DNA from: Haloferax prahovense DSM 18310
GTDB taxonomy: Archaea > Halobacteriota > Halobacteria > Halobacteriales > Haloferacaceae
Direction: 5' to 3'
NCBI RefSeq assembly: GCF_000336815.1
Contig: NZ_AOLG01000029.1
Span: 1 to 64,000 of the forward strand
Length of the DNA: 64,000 nucleotides
Each line of letters starts with the position of its first letter. Positions within the stretch are counted from its first letter, which is position 1. The translations under genes were made by a program, and so were the position numbers. Below, piece after piece: positions 1 to 8,219 of this stretch. The notes below the pieces were generated by a model. The model was not told where the DNA came from and did not search any database. It worked only from the letters and a program-made list of their open reading frames with translations.

Positions 1-265
1 TGCCGAGACGCGAGTCCTGGTGGACGAACTCGATGTCCGCGTCGGAGTAGGTCGCAGAGAGGTGCGACTGGATGCGGTCGGCGCGGTGGCCGACGACGAC
101 GACGACGCGCTCGATACCCGATTCGAACAGCGCGTCGAGGACGTACTCGACGACCGGCCGGTTGGCGACCGGGAGCATCGGCTTCGGTTGGAAGGTGGTG
201 AGCGGGCGGAGCCGTCGCCCCTCGCCGGCCGCGAGGACGACCGCCTCGGTGATGCGGTCGTTCAT
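1..265 (-). CDS. Sugar-1-phosphate nucleotidyltransferase, N-terminal part (runs off left edge)
   Basis: First 88 residues of an NTP-transferase (RmlA/GlmU-type fold), which would activate a sugar 1-phosphate with NTP to NDP-sugar plus pyrophosphate in the cytoplasm. Seen directly: the nucleotide-binding loop AAGEGRRLRPLT near residue 12, then PKPM (substrate contact) and PVANRP. The ATG at 265 starts right before the family N-terminus. Sugar specificity and any C-terminal acyltransferase domain lie outside the window. Upstream, at 351-357 (plus strand), is ATAACAA on the coding strand, resembling the element found before the glycan genes at 50-59 kb. Family certain; substrate unknown. Confidence 0.9.
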   Translation of the reverse strand, partial: MNDRITEAVVLAAGEGRRLRPLTTFQPKPMLPVANRPVVEYVLDALFESGIERVVVVVGHRADRIQSHLSATYSDADIEFVHQDSRLG

Positions 266-712
266 TCGCGCCCTCCCGCGAGCGACGGACGTTCGGAACG
301 TGACCGTGACGGTGAGTGAGTCATAGAGGGAACAGGGACGGCGACGGGGATTGTTATACAGAGGGTTCCCCGAACCGGTCGCGCGTTAGGGTCGCGTGTG
401 AGACTGTTGCAAACGGCGAAAGCCGGCCTAAATCGGGAGGCAGGCGGGTTCGGTCGCTCCTAATCGGTGGGGCGTTCATCCGATGGTGTCGCCGCGCGGT
501 CGAAGTCGCCACGTCGGTTGCACGGTCTGCGAATCACACCCGCGAGTCGAGAACGGGAGCGAGAGAGTCAGAAGCGGACTGGGAGCGAGAGAGTCTGAGA
601 GAACAGACATCGACGTGCGAGCGGCGAGCAAGGCCGCCGCTGTCCGAAGCAGACCGAAGTAAAATCCAAGTTGTTCGTTGTATCGTTCGCGACGCGGGCG
701 CGCGAGACCGGC
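266..712. other. Gene-free stretch, 447 bp
   Basis: No credible gene: the open frames here are basic and lack haloarchaeal third-position GC bias. It holds the upstream region of the nucleotidyltransferase and the 3' flank of the DUF7344 gene. A 15-bp direct repeat GGGAGCGAGAGAGTC occurs at 555-569 and 581-595. Confidence 0.6.
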
Positions 713-1363
713 TCAGAGGTTGAGGCGGCCCTTGTACGACTCCATCGCGGTGATAGCCATGAGCGTCGCGGTGCTCAGCACGGCCCAGCCGGCGGCCGGA
801 ATCTGTTCGAGACCGGGGACGCCGAGCAGGCCGCCGGAGACGGTCGCCGCCACGCCGGCAGCGATAGCGAGGTTCCGTTTCGGCGACGCGGCGAGCGGCG
901 CCGACTGCTCGTCGTCGGTCTCGGTGCTGACGACGTCGCCGTCGAGGTACTGGTCGAGCTGCTTCGCGGTGTCGAGAAGCGTGATGTCACCGCGGTTCTT
1001 CTCGAAGTCGACGATTCCCGCCGAGTCCATCTTCGGGAGGTGACACTGGTACAGACCGATGTACACCCGCTTTCGCTGACTCGACGACAGCGCCTTTATC
1101 TCGATGCCGTTTTCCTTCGCGGCGATGAACTCGGCCATGTCGCCGAGCTTCGCTTCTCCGTCGTTCTCCTTGAGGAACCGGAGCGCGTCGCGCCGGCGCT
1201 GGTTCTTCAGAATCTCGAAGACGACGTCCTTCGAGAGCGCTTCGATTTCGGGTTGTTGTTGCTGTTCGGAAACCGCGTGAGACCCACCAGTCGTCTCCGC
1301 GAGTTGTTCGTTCGTCGTCTGATCAACAACGTCGGTGTCAGCTTGTAATGAATCGGTAACCAT
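713..1363 (-). CDS. DUF7344 (winged-helix-like) regulator with C-terminal membrane segments
   Basis: 216 residues from the ATG at 1363, which has a GGAGG-type Shine-Dalgarno about 8 nt upstream; the in-frame ATG at 1381 sits ahead of that site and is less likely. A low-complexity N-terminus (QQQQ) is followed by a DUF7344 domain, about residues 45-145 (FEILKNQRRR ... RVYIGLYQCHLPKMDSAGIVD), a wHTH-like fold common in haloarchaea. Two hydrophobic segments at the C-terminus imply a membrane-tethered regulator. It is a paralogue of the gene at 1836-2370. DNA target and signal are unknown. Confidence 0.85.
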   Translation of the reverse strand: MVTDSLQADTDVVDQTTNEQLAETTGGSHAVSEQQQQPEIEALSKDVVFEILKNQRRRDALRFLKENDGEAKLGDMAEFIAAKENGIEIKALSSSQRKRVYIGLYQCHLPKMDSAGIVDFEKNRGDITLLDTAKQLDQYLDGDVVSTETDDEQSAPLAASPKRNLAIAAGVAATVSGGLLGVPGLEQIPAAGWAVLSTATLMAITAMESYKGRLNL

Positions 1364-1835
1364 TGTTCCTTCCTCCCCCACTGTGTAGTCGGGTGCTACC
1401 GAGTGACGTGGTCAGTCGAGAGGGGAGACCACGTGACGTTTAGCACAGACCACAACCTTTGGATGCGCCCCACCAAGCGCGCCCCAGATTCAGAGGGTCA
1501 ATCAACTAATAGGTTAAACGAGGATATATACTTGTCTGAGAATCCCACACTCTGATTTGTCCGACTGTTAGGGGTGCAAAATCTGCGAGTAAACTGGTTG
1601 TAACAATCTATACTAACTCAGACTTTCAATGTATCCGATAGTAACATAGTCCTACCGCGAAGTAGCAGAGTACCACGGTTTTCCGTCTAAGGAAACCGTT
1701 ATCGAGAGGGACATCAAATTCGACTGGTAGTTAAACTCACGGATACACCGATTCGGCAGTAGCATCGACTGAGAATACGCGAGCGCTCCGGAGCGGGTGC
1801 CCACGGCGGTCGCGAGATGACGGTTTATCCGGCGG
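1364..1835. other. Gene-free, relatively AT-rich stretch
   Basis: Holds the upstream region of the 713-1363 gene, with a TATA-like GTATATAT on the minus strand near 1532-1541, implying a leader of roughly 150 nt. A hairpin-forming inverted repeat at 1675-1699 (ACGGTTTTCC ... GGAAACCGT, one bulged T, 6-nt loop) could be a processing or termination structure for the gene at 1836-2370. No coding potential seen. Confidence 0.5.
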
Positions 1836-2370
1836 TTATTCCACGAGCGCTTCGAAGGCGTCGGCCGAGGTGCCCTCGCGTCGCTCGGAGAGGTACTGCG
1901 CGAACACCAGCGCGAGGAGCGCCGCGGAGACGAACACCGCGATTGCGCTCCACGAGACGAGCGCGAATCCCGGGAGCCCTCCCCACACCCCGAGGATGAG
2001 CACCCAACTGAGCGCGCCGAGAAGCGCGTAGTACCGACTCCACGATTCGCGCGCGTCGGGTTGCATCCAGAAGAACCCCCGCTTGGCGACGTTCGGGACG
2101 AGTTCGACGGAGCGCTCCTCGTCGTCGTAATCGACCAGTCCGGCGCTCTCGAGTTTCGGGAGGTGCGTCTGGTACAGCGAGATATACACGCGCTGTCGCT
2201 CTTCGTCGGTCACGTCCTCGACCGCCGTGCCGTTCTCTCGAGCCGCGACCATCGCCGCGAGTTGCTTCAACGAGATTGCTTCGCCCGCGCGGTGGAGGAA
2301 GTAGAGAATCTGCCTCCGGCGCGAGTTACTGAGGATGCGAAAGAGCTCGTCTTTTGATAGGGTTGTCATC
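1836..2370 (-). CDS. DUF7344 (winged-helix-like) regulator with two membrane segments
   Basis: 178 residues from the ATG at 2370 (MTTLSKDELFRIL). A longer frame to 2516 adds a basic N-terminus unlike halophilic proteins and was rejected. The DUF7344 domain occupies about residues 4-100 (SNSRRRQILYFLHRAG, QRVYISLYQTHLPKLESAGLVDYD). Two hydrophobic helices near residues 115-165 anchor it in the membrane. It has the same architecture as the neighbour at 713-1363, so the pair probably arose by duplication. No Shine-Dalgarno is visible. Upstream at 2451-2458 is TTTGTTAT (ATAACAAA on the coding strand). Confidence 0.85.
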
Positions 2371-2718
2371 GTCGTGTTCGGGGGCGGTCCTCGCACGCGA
2401 TGCGAAAGAGGGAGCCGACCCGGTTGAGTCGTAGTACACCACAACCGACCTTTGTTATCGTGACGTTTCCGGGAGGCACCGGACCGGTTTCTAACGGAGA
2501 TTAAGCTCATCTTCACGCGATATTTACTCGGAGACGGACCGTCAGCGGGAGGGAGTTATCTCGGTCTCAGAGATGATTACGTATCTCGTCGGTTTCGAGA
2601 AAAGTCCTCGCGCCGGAATGGGAGCAAACTCGCGACAGCGGCGGTAAGGAACCCAATTGTCCAGTATAGAGGTGGCTAACAATACCCGATGGCGGCGATA
2701 CTTAGATTCGAGACTACA
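2371..2718. other. Divergent promoter region between the DUF7344 and PadR genes
   Basis: About 350 bp. It carries ATAACAAA (minus strand, 2451-2458) about 80 nt before the DUF7344 start, preceding GGTTGTGGT, which also occurs upstream of the sister DUF7344 gene near 1445-1460. A TATA-like CAGTATAG at 2662-2669 serves the plus-strand PadR gene. No gene is seen. Confidence 0.45.
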
Positions 2719-2997
2719 ATGTTCGAATTGACTGGCTTCCAGCGCGACCTGCTGTACGTGATTGCCGGCGCAGAGCGCCCGTCCGGGCAGGAGATTAAAG
2801 AGATGATCAGCAAGGACGTCGGGGAGGTGAACCACGGTCGGCTCTACCCGAACCTCGACGCCCTCGTCGAACAGGGGTACGTGAACAAGGGACAGCACGA
2901 CCGCCGAACGAACTTCTACGAGATGTCCGAGAAAGGCCACGAGTCCATCGTCGAGCGCCGAGACTGGGAAGACCGCCACGTCGGGTTCCTCGGATAG
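2719..2997 (+). CDS. PadR family transcriptional regulator
   Basis: 92 residues forming one PadR-type winged helix: MFELTGFQRDLLYVIAG, then EVNHGRLYPNLDALVEQGYV (recognition helix and wing) and DRRTNFYEMSEKG. The ATG at 2719 matches the usual haloarchaeal PadR N-terminus and lies about 50 nt after TATA-like CAGTATAG. An ATG at 2689 would add ten non-conserved residues. Small homodimeric cytoplasmic DNA-binding protein; the effector is unknown. Confidence 0.88.
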   Translation: MFELTGFQRDLLYVIAGAERPSGQEIKEMISKDVGEVNHGRLYPNLDALVEQGYVNKGQHDRRTNFYEMSEKGHESIVERRDWEDRHVGFLG

Positions 2998-3589
2998 CAC
3001 GCCGCCGTCCCCACAGCGGAGCGACGAACCGTCCGTTCGAACACCCGAGGGCGCGAGTGGGACGCCCGCCCCGGAAGAAACGAAGACGAGAACAGCTCGT
3101 CGCTGGTGGCCGCATCGGTCCCCGCGGTCTCGTCCGGTCCTCTCCCCTTTTCGACGCCGATTCGAGTCGAGCGACCGCAGCGGCGCTGAGCCGACCGCGT
3201 TCGACGAGGCTCGACGCCCACCGTCGCCCCGACTCCCGACTCGCCGACGCGGTTTCGAGGTTCATAGAGGCTCGGACGGCGAGGGAGCGGCCGCAGCGCA
3301 CGCCACAGAGATATTTATCAGAAGTTAGTATATTCGGTCGCCGTCAAAAATATCACAAAAAGGACATTCAAATCGACACCGCAAATCAGCCATTAATGCA
3401 GCCATAAGAAACGGATTAATTCGAGAATAAGTGGCCACTGTCGGTCGTTTTTTCGGGCGAAACGAATCGTCGAAATTCGTCGGCGATTCGAACAGTAACG
3501 GTCTCAATAGTATCGTCTGTAGATATTCATGTATTCCTACTAATGTAATTATCGCAACATTTATGGGTGTAATCCGCAACCCCTGAGAC
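2998..3589. other. Gene-free intergenic stretch, about 590 bp
   Basis: The first 300 bp are GC-rich without a gene-like frame. From about 3310 to 3560 base composition becomes clearly AT-rich (oligo-A and oligo-T tracts, ATATTTATC near 3311). It ends with the promoter of the 3590 gene. No RNA gene or repeat was recognised. Confidence 0.5.
3560..3566 (+). promoter_or_regulatory. TATA box of the 3590 gene (leaderless)
   Basis: TTTATGG lies 24-30 nt before the ATG at 3590, the spacing expected when the start codon is the transcript 5' end. Confidence 0.5.
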
Positions 3590-4012
3590 ATGGTAAGTGA
3601 ACGGTCCACCGGGCAGGACCCAGAAACGACGACGACTGACGACGACGTCGGTAGACGCAAGTATCTCGCGCTGTGCGGGTCGGTATCGGCCGCCGGTGCA
3701 CTCGCGGGATTCTCTGGGCTCGGCTCGGCGACGGAACAGGCCGACGAACCGGTCGGCGACGACGGGCACACGCTCGTCGTCGCAGGCACCGGTCCCGTCT
3801 CTTCGTTCGAAGTGACGGTCAGCGGCTCTATCTCACCGCTCCAATCGAACGGCGCGCTCAGCACGACCGGGACGGTCGGTCCCGCCGCCGAGGGAACCGT
3901 CGACGACGACTCGCGACGCTACCAGTTCGCGGGCGACATCACCAACTTCCAGTCGACCGACGCGGTGTCGGTCTACGTCGACGGCGTCCGCATCCCCAAC
4001 GACTCGTTCTGA
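3590..4012 (+). CDS. Secreted hypothetical protein with Tat-like signal
   Basis: 140 residues. An acidic N-terminal region precedes a twin-arginine-like signal (GRRKYLALCGSVSAAGALAGFSGLG, in two parts: GRRKYLALCG then a hydrophobic stretch) at about residues 21-45. The mature part is about 90 residues, Thr/Ser/Val-rich and probably beta-sandwich (SSFEVTVSGSISPL, FQSTDAVSVYVDGVRI). No lipobox Cys at the cleavage site, so it may be released or cell-wall bound. A TATA box sits directly upstream. Function not recognised; similar short secreted proteins are common in haloarchaea. Confidence 0.75.
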   Translation: MVSERSTGQDPETTTTDDDVGRRKYLALCGSVSAAGALAGFSGLGSATEQADEPVGDDGHTLVVAGTGPVSSFEVTVSGSISPLQSNGALSTTGTVGPAAEGTVDDDSRRYQFAGDITNFQSTDAVSVYVDGVRIPNDSF

Positions 4013-4059
4013 GGCCGTCGGAAACTCCGTTGTTTTCGAAGCGACCGACAGCGGCGGCG

Positions 4060-4671
4060 CTACGAGCGCATGTAGCCGCTGAGCCACTCGGGCGTCACGT
4101 CGTCGAACGATACGGTTTCCCCGCCGTGTTCGGCGACGAACCCGTCGGCGTCGGAATCCGACGAAAAGGGAATCAGGTCTTTACCCATGCCTCCGAGCAC
4201 GTCGCTTTCGACGACGTACGTCATCTCGGTGGCGTCGCCGAAGGTCTCAGCGCCGGTATGGGTCGAGATGAACGTGTCGCCGCCCTCTGTCGAGAGCTCG
4301 TAGTCGACCGTCGAGTAGTCCGTGACGTACACCGCCGTCGCCTCCCAACCCTGCTCTCGGTGTTCGAAGTAGTACGGGAACAGCCCCATGCTGAGGGTGT
4401 GGAACCACGCCGGGTTGTCGTGGCCCTCGGGCGCGTTCTCGCGGTAGAAGATCTGTCCGTTCGGGCCGGCGTGGAGGCCGATGACCATCCCGCCTTGGTC
4501 GTCTTCCTTCCCGCCCGAGAGGTCGACGGGGTCGGGCCGCTGTTCCGGGGTCGAACCGCCGCCGAGACAGCCCGCGAGGGCCGCGAGCGCGCCGAGTGAA
4601 ACGGCTTTCGTCGCAGCTCGGCGCGTGATCGGACCGTTCGAGCGGTCGCGCGGCGGAGAGTCGTCGTGCAT
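4060..4671 (-). CDS. NosL-like Tat lipoprotein lacking the Cys metal motif
   Basis: 203 residues from the ATG at 4671. Tat signal RRAATKAVSLGALAALAGC with lipobox LAGC, so probably lipid-anchored outside the cell. The mature part follows NosL: GGMVIGLHAGPNGQIFY, then a segment ending FPYYFEH, then TAVYVTDYSTVDYEL. NosL proteins deliver copper during nitrous oxide reductase assembly through a CxxCGM motif. Here the equivalent place reads DDQGGM with no cysteine, so copper delivery through that motif is not possible as known. No nos genes lie nearby. A repurposed copper or heme chaperone is an inference. Confidence 0.7.
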   Translation of the reverse strand: MHDDSPPRDRSNGPITRRAATKAVSLGALAALAGCLGGGSTPEQRPDPVDLSGGKEDDQGGMVIGLHAGPNGQIFYRENAPEGHDNPAWFHTLSMGLFPYYFEHREQGWEATAVYVTDYSTVDYELSTEGGDTFISTHTGAETFGDATEMTYVVESDVLGGMGKDLIPFSSDSDADGFVAEHGGETVSFDDVTPEWLSGYMRS

Positions 4672-4787
4672 CGTCGCTCTGTGCGGAGGTCGGGCGCCAT
4701 GGTACATAAACCGTGAGAACGGTCGCTCGCGTGCGCGAACTGAACTACCCCCGCGGAGGAGGCGGACGGGTCACAAAAGCGAGTGCT

Positions 4788-6113
4788 TCAGGCGACGACG
4801 CGCGCGCCCTCGACGAGCGAACGAACGTCCTCGAACAGGCGGTCGGCGTCGGCCTCGTCGCGGGCCTCGGCGGTGATGCGGACCAGCGGTTCGGTCCCGC
4901 TGGCGCGGACGAGGAACCAGCCGTCGTCGGTGTCGACGCGGATGCCGTCGATGGTGTCGACCTCGTCGTACGTCGCGTGGATGTTCCGGGCGATTCGGTC
5001 CATCGCCTGGTGTTTGTCGTCGAACGAGAGGCTCGCGCGGCGGGTGGCGTACGCCGCCCCGCCGAGGCCGGCGACCTGTTCGGACAGCGGGCCATCGCGG
5101 GCCACGAGGTCGGTGAGTTTGAGCGCCGCGTAGTGGCCGTCGGGCGCGAGCGTCTCGTCGGGCCAAATCCACGCGCCGGAGGGCTCGCCGCCGAAGACGT
5201 AGCCGGGTTCGGCGACCGTCTCGGCGACGTGGACGTCGCCGACCGGCGTGTAGGTGACGCGCCCGCCGGCGGATTCGACCACGTCCTGTACGAGGAGGCT
5301 CGTGTCGACGGGGACGGCGACGGCGTCGCCCGGGGAGACGGCGTCCCGCGCGAACAGCGCGAGGAGCGCGTCGCCGGCGACGTACGCGCCGGTCTCGTCG
5401 ACCGCGACGAGTCGGTCCGCGTCGCCGTCGTGGGCGAGTCCCACGTCCACGTCGAGCGCGGGGACGGTCCGCCGAAGCGCCGTGAGCGTCTCCGCGTTCG
5501 GCTCGCTCTTTCGGGCGGGGAACCGGCCGTCCTGCTGGCCGTCGATGGTGTTGACCGTCGCGCCGAGTTCGTAGAGCGCGTCGACGGAGACGCGACCCGT
5601 GCCGTTGCCGAGGTCGAACGCGACGGACACGTCGTCGAGGTCGTCGAACGACGAGACGAGGTGGTTCACGTGGCGGGCCGCGGCGTCGGGCCACTCGCGC
5701 TCCTCGCCGAGTTCGTCCCACGGAGCGAGCGACACCTCGTCGCGGTTGAGTCGGTGGACGATATCGCGCGTCTGGGCCTTGTCGAAGGCGCGGCCGCTCG
5801 GCGTCCAGAGCTTCAGCCCGTTGTCCGACGCGGGGTTGTGAGACGCCGTGATACCGATACCGGCGTCCGCGCCGGCCCAGCCGACTGCGCGGGCGACCGT
5901 GGGGGTCGAGGCGACGCCGAGTCGGACCACGTTCGCGCCGCACTCGCGGACGCCTGCGCTCACGGCGTCGGCAAGGACGTCCCCGCTGAGGCGGGCGTCC
6001 TGTCCGACGACGACGGTACAGGCGTCGCAGCCGACCGCGCGGCCGATTCGAAGGGCGAGTTCGGCGGTCACGGTTCGGCCAACCGGACCTCTGATTCCAC
6101 TCGTTCCGAACAT
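4788..6113 (-). CDS. glmM: Phosphoglucosamine mutase / phosphohexomutase
   Basis: 441 residues of the alpha-D-phosphohexomutase family. Active-site phosphoserine loop TASHNP (Ser91), Mg-binding DGDADR (229-234) and phosphate-binding RASGTEP (403-409) are all intact; the start MFGTSGIRG is the family N-terminus. It interconverts glucosamine-6-phosphate and glucosamine-1-phosphate, the precursor of UDP-GlcNAc that feeds surface glycans such as those at 50-58 kb. Phosphomannomutase activity is the main alternative; sequence alone does not separate them. Monocistronic by spacing. Confidence 0.88.
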   Translation of the reverse strand: MFGTSGIRGPVGRTVTAELALRIGRAVGCDACTVVVGQDARLSGDVLADAVSAGVRECGANVVRLGVASTPTVARAVGWAGADAGIGITASHNPASDNGLKLWTPSGRAFDKAQTRDIVHRLNRDEVSLAPWDELGEEREWPDAAARHVNHLVSSFDDLDDVSVAFDLGNGTGRVSVDALYELGATVNTIDGQQDGRFPARKSEPNAETLTALRRTVPALDVDVGLAHDGDADRLVAVDETGAYVAGDALLALFARDAVSPGDAVAVPVDTSLLVQDVVESAGGRVTYTPVGDVHVAETVAEPGYVFGGEPSGAWIWPDETLAPDGHYAALKLTDLVARDGPLSEQVAGLGGAAYATRRASLSFDDKHQAMDRIARNIHATYDEVDTIDGIRVDTDDGWFLVRASGTEPLVRITAEARDEADADRLFEDVRSLVEGARVVA

Positions 6114-6294
6114 ACCGTGGGAGACGATGACAGGACGTTTTGGTATGTTTCGCCTACTGTCACGAACGGGCGGTCAGGCGGTACCTACTGGAAGGCGGCG
6201 AACCGCGAGGCCGGCGTAACGAATCGCGGGACCGTGTCGCCACTCGCCGGAGGAGATGAGCGGTAAGTGGTCGGCGATTAGGTGGTGAGTCGCC

Positions 6295-6609
6295 TCACTG
6301 GAGGGGCTGGGCGTCGCCGATGGGGACCACTTCGATAGAACCGAGCGCGTCGAGCGTCACGCGGTAGCCCGCGTAGGAAAACGAGAGGAGCGCGTCCTCA
6401 GAACGGCCGAAGACCGTTTCGAGGGCGTCGGGGTCGATAGTCTGTGCGAGCGGCGGGAGCTGCGTCGGTCGGACGCCCTCGATTGCCGCAATACTCAATA
6501 CAACGTTCGTACTTAGCAGCTCGGAAGAATCGCGGTCGACGCGGTACGACCCGGTCGCCTCGTCGTACGTCACGCGCGCGTCCTTCCAGTCGTTCGTCTG
6601 TGCCATCAT
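6295..6609 (-). CDS. HalOD1 output-domain protein
   Basis: 104 residues, essentially one HalOD1 domain: LSTNVVLSIAAIEGVRPTQLPPLAQTIDPDAL, in pieces LSIAAIEG, LPPLAQTIDPDALE, then a short beta part VTLDALGSIEVVP. HalOD1 is a haloarchaeal output domain presumed to act in signalling; its activity is unknown. Two consecutive ATGs (6609 and 6606) are possible starts. Stands alone between glmM and the oxidoreductase. Confidence 0.85.
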   Translation of the reverse strand: MMAQTNDWKDARVTYDEATGSYRVDRDSSELLSTNVVLSIAAIEGVRPTQLPPLAQTIDPDALETVFGRSEDALLSFSYAGYRVTLDALGSIEVVPIGDAQPLQ

Positions 6610-6785
6610 GGGTGCCTTAACAGGCGTCTGTGTGCGATGGTGGCCCTTAAATCCATGCTATTTGTGAACAGTTGTAATTCGTGAACGTCACGAAAACGGA
6701 CGGGTATGGCTGTGGTACTCCGCGAGCGCAATCTGGTGGCCACAATACAAAATCAAAAATGGTGACAATTTCGCGAGTACGACGG

Positions 6786-7427
6786 TCAACCCTGCCGGGC
6801 ACGAAGCGTTCGGACGGTCTCACGCGCCTCTTCGACCGTGATTTCTCGCTTGTAGAGCGCTGAACCGGGTTCCAGTAGTTCGCCGCCCGGGACGAGCTCG
6901 CCGACGTCGACCGGGCCGAAGCCGATGTCGCGGACGAGGTCGGCGACGTGCGCCTTGGCGTCCGAGTCGTCGCCGGCGAGGAAGACCGCGAGGCGTTCCG
7001 ATTCGGGGAGGTCGGGATGCCCGAGGTCGCGGAGCGTCTCCCAGTGGATGGTGTTGAACGACTTGACTAGTTTCGCGTCCGGGAGCTGAGCCGCGACGAG
7101 TTCCGAGGAGGTGTCGTCGCCGAGGTCGATGACGTGGAAGTTCTCGGTGTAGGGGTTCATCGCGTCGACGACTATCTTCTCTGCGAAGTGGTCCGCGTCG
7201 GGCAGCGATTCGCGCTCTCGGAACGGAACGGCGAGGAAGACCACGTCGCCGAACCGAATCGCCCGCGTCGGTTCCACCGCGCGAAGTTGCGGGCCGAGCG
7301 TCTCGGAGAGGTCCGCGAGCGACTCGACCCCGCTTTCGTTGGCTATCGCAACCTCGTGGTCCGACTCCACGAGGAGTTGGGCCAACGTCCCGCCGAGTCG
7401 GCCAGCGCCGAGTATCCCAATATCCAT
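6786..7427 (-). CDS. NADP/F420-dependent oxidoreductase (NPF-like)
   Basis: 213 residues. Rossmann fold starting MDIGILGAGRLGGTLAQLL (GxGxxG) and the family hallmark VVDAMNPY, then KSFNTIHWETL. Similar proteins reduce or oxidise NADP(H) with coenzyme F420, or act as 8-hydroxy-5-deazaflavin:NADPH reductases. The ATG at 7427 fits the Rossmann start; an ATG two codons upstream is possible. A perfect 8-bp inverted repeat (7430-7463) directly precedes the gene, suggesting repression by a dimeric regulator. Confidence 0.82.
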   Translation of the reverse strand: MDIGILGAGRLGGTLAQLLVESDHEVAIANESGVESLADLSETLGPQLRAVEPTRAIRFGDVVFLAVPFRERESLPDADHFAEKIVVDAMNPYTENFHVIDLGDDTSSELVAAQLPDAKLVKSFNTIHWETLRDLGHPDLPESERLAVFLAGDDSDAKAHVADLVRDIGFGPVDVGELVPGGELLEPGSALYKREITVEEARETVRTLRARQG

Positions 7428-7429
7428 GA

Positions 7430-7463
7430 ACAAAGATGTATGTTAACAAAGTTGAATCTTTGT
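7430..7463 (-). promoter_or_regulatory. Candidate operator: 8-bp inverted repeat upstream of the NPF-like gene
   Basis: ACAAAGAT at 7430-7437 and ATCTTTGT at 7456-7463 are perfect inverted complements with an 18-bp spacer that contains GTTAAC. The position just before the start codon suggests a repressor site; the binding protein is unknown. Confidence 0.45.
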
Positions 7464-7583
7464 GTGGTCAGCGGGACCGCGAGCGGCCCCGCTAACTCGG
7501 ATTATCTACATCGTAATGTACCACATAACCGCATCAGACCGTCTCTATCCCGGAATTTTCAGCTATTCAGTACAATCATAATT

Positions 7584-7593
7584 TAGTATATAT
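7584..7593 (+). promoter_or_regulatory. TATA box of the 7611 lipoprotein gene (leaderless)
   Basis: TAGTATATAT ends about 18 nt before the ATG at 7611, with its centre about 23-25 nt upstream, consistent with leaderless transcription. Confidence 0.5.
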
Positions 7594-7610
7594 GTGTCGT
7601 TGGAAGCGAC

Positions 7611-8216
7611 ATGAACAGACGAACATTCCTCGGCGGCGTCGGAGCGGGCGTGGTGCTCCTCTCCGGCTGCCTCGGTGCGGAGGGTAACGCGCTCGACCCG
7701 GCGGCCGACCAGAACGACGACCCCGCGGGCGACGAACAGCCCGCGAAACCGGCGACCGACTCGCCCGAGTCGACTCCCGAACCGACGACCGAACAGCCCG
7801 CCGAACCGACACCCGAACCCACGCCGGAGCCGACGACCGACGCTCCCGAGGACCGCATCGACTTCGAGCGCGAGGACGACGACCCGGACGTCGTGGGCAC
7901 GCTCCTGACGAAGGGACCCGTGCCGGGCGTCGTCGTCTCCTCGGACCTCCCGTACGCGAAGGCGTGGCAGAACTACGCCGAGACCGACGAGGAGGCGGGA
8001 ACCTACCGCGTCGGTCTCTCCGTGAACACCTCCTCGCGCATCGGGCGACTGAGCGTCGTCGGTCGGGTGTACGACGCCGAGGGCGACCTCGTGGCCGAGG
8101 ACACCGACGTGAGCAACAACGTCCCGGCGGACAAGAACGCGCTTATCCACCTCGTCTTCGAGGGCGACCTCGAGGCGATGTACTACTTCGAGGTCGACCT
8201 CGTCGTCCCGAACTGA
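7611..8216 (+). CDS. Tat lipoprotein with Pro-Glu-Thr repeat linker
   Basis: 201 residues. MNRRTFLGGVGAGVVLLSGC is a twin-arginine signal with lipobox LSGC (Cys20). Residues about 28-85 form a flexible linker of TPEPT/PEPTTE repeats that would extend the C-terminal domain away from the membrane. The C-terminal ~115 residues (KAWQNYAETDEEAGTYRVGLSV ... FEVDLVVPN, a beta-rich domain resembling FxLYD-type modules) are probably an Ig-like fold. Extracellular, function unknown. Converges on the MFS gene with a 3-bp gap. Confidence 0.8.
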   Translation: MNRRTFLGGVGAGVVLLSGCLGAEGNALDPAADQNDDPAGDEQPAKPATDSPESTPEPTTEQPAEPTPEPTPEPTTDAPEDRIDFEREDDDPDVVGTLLTKGPVPGVVVSSDLPYAKAWQNYAETDEEAGTYRVGLSVNTSSRIGRLSVVGRVYDAEGDLVAEDTDVSNNVPADKNALIHLVFEGDLEAMYYFEVDLVVPN

Positions 8217-8219
8217 GCG

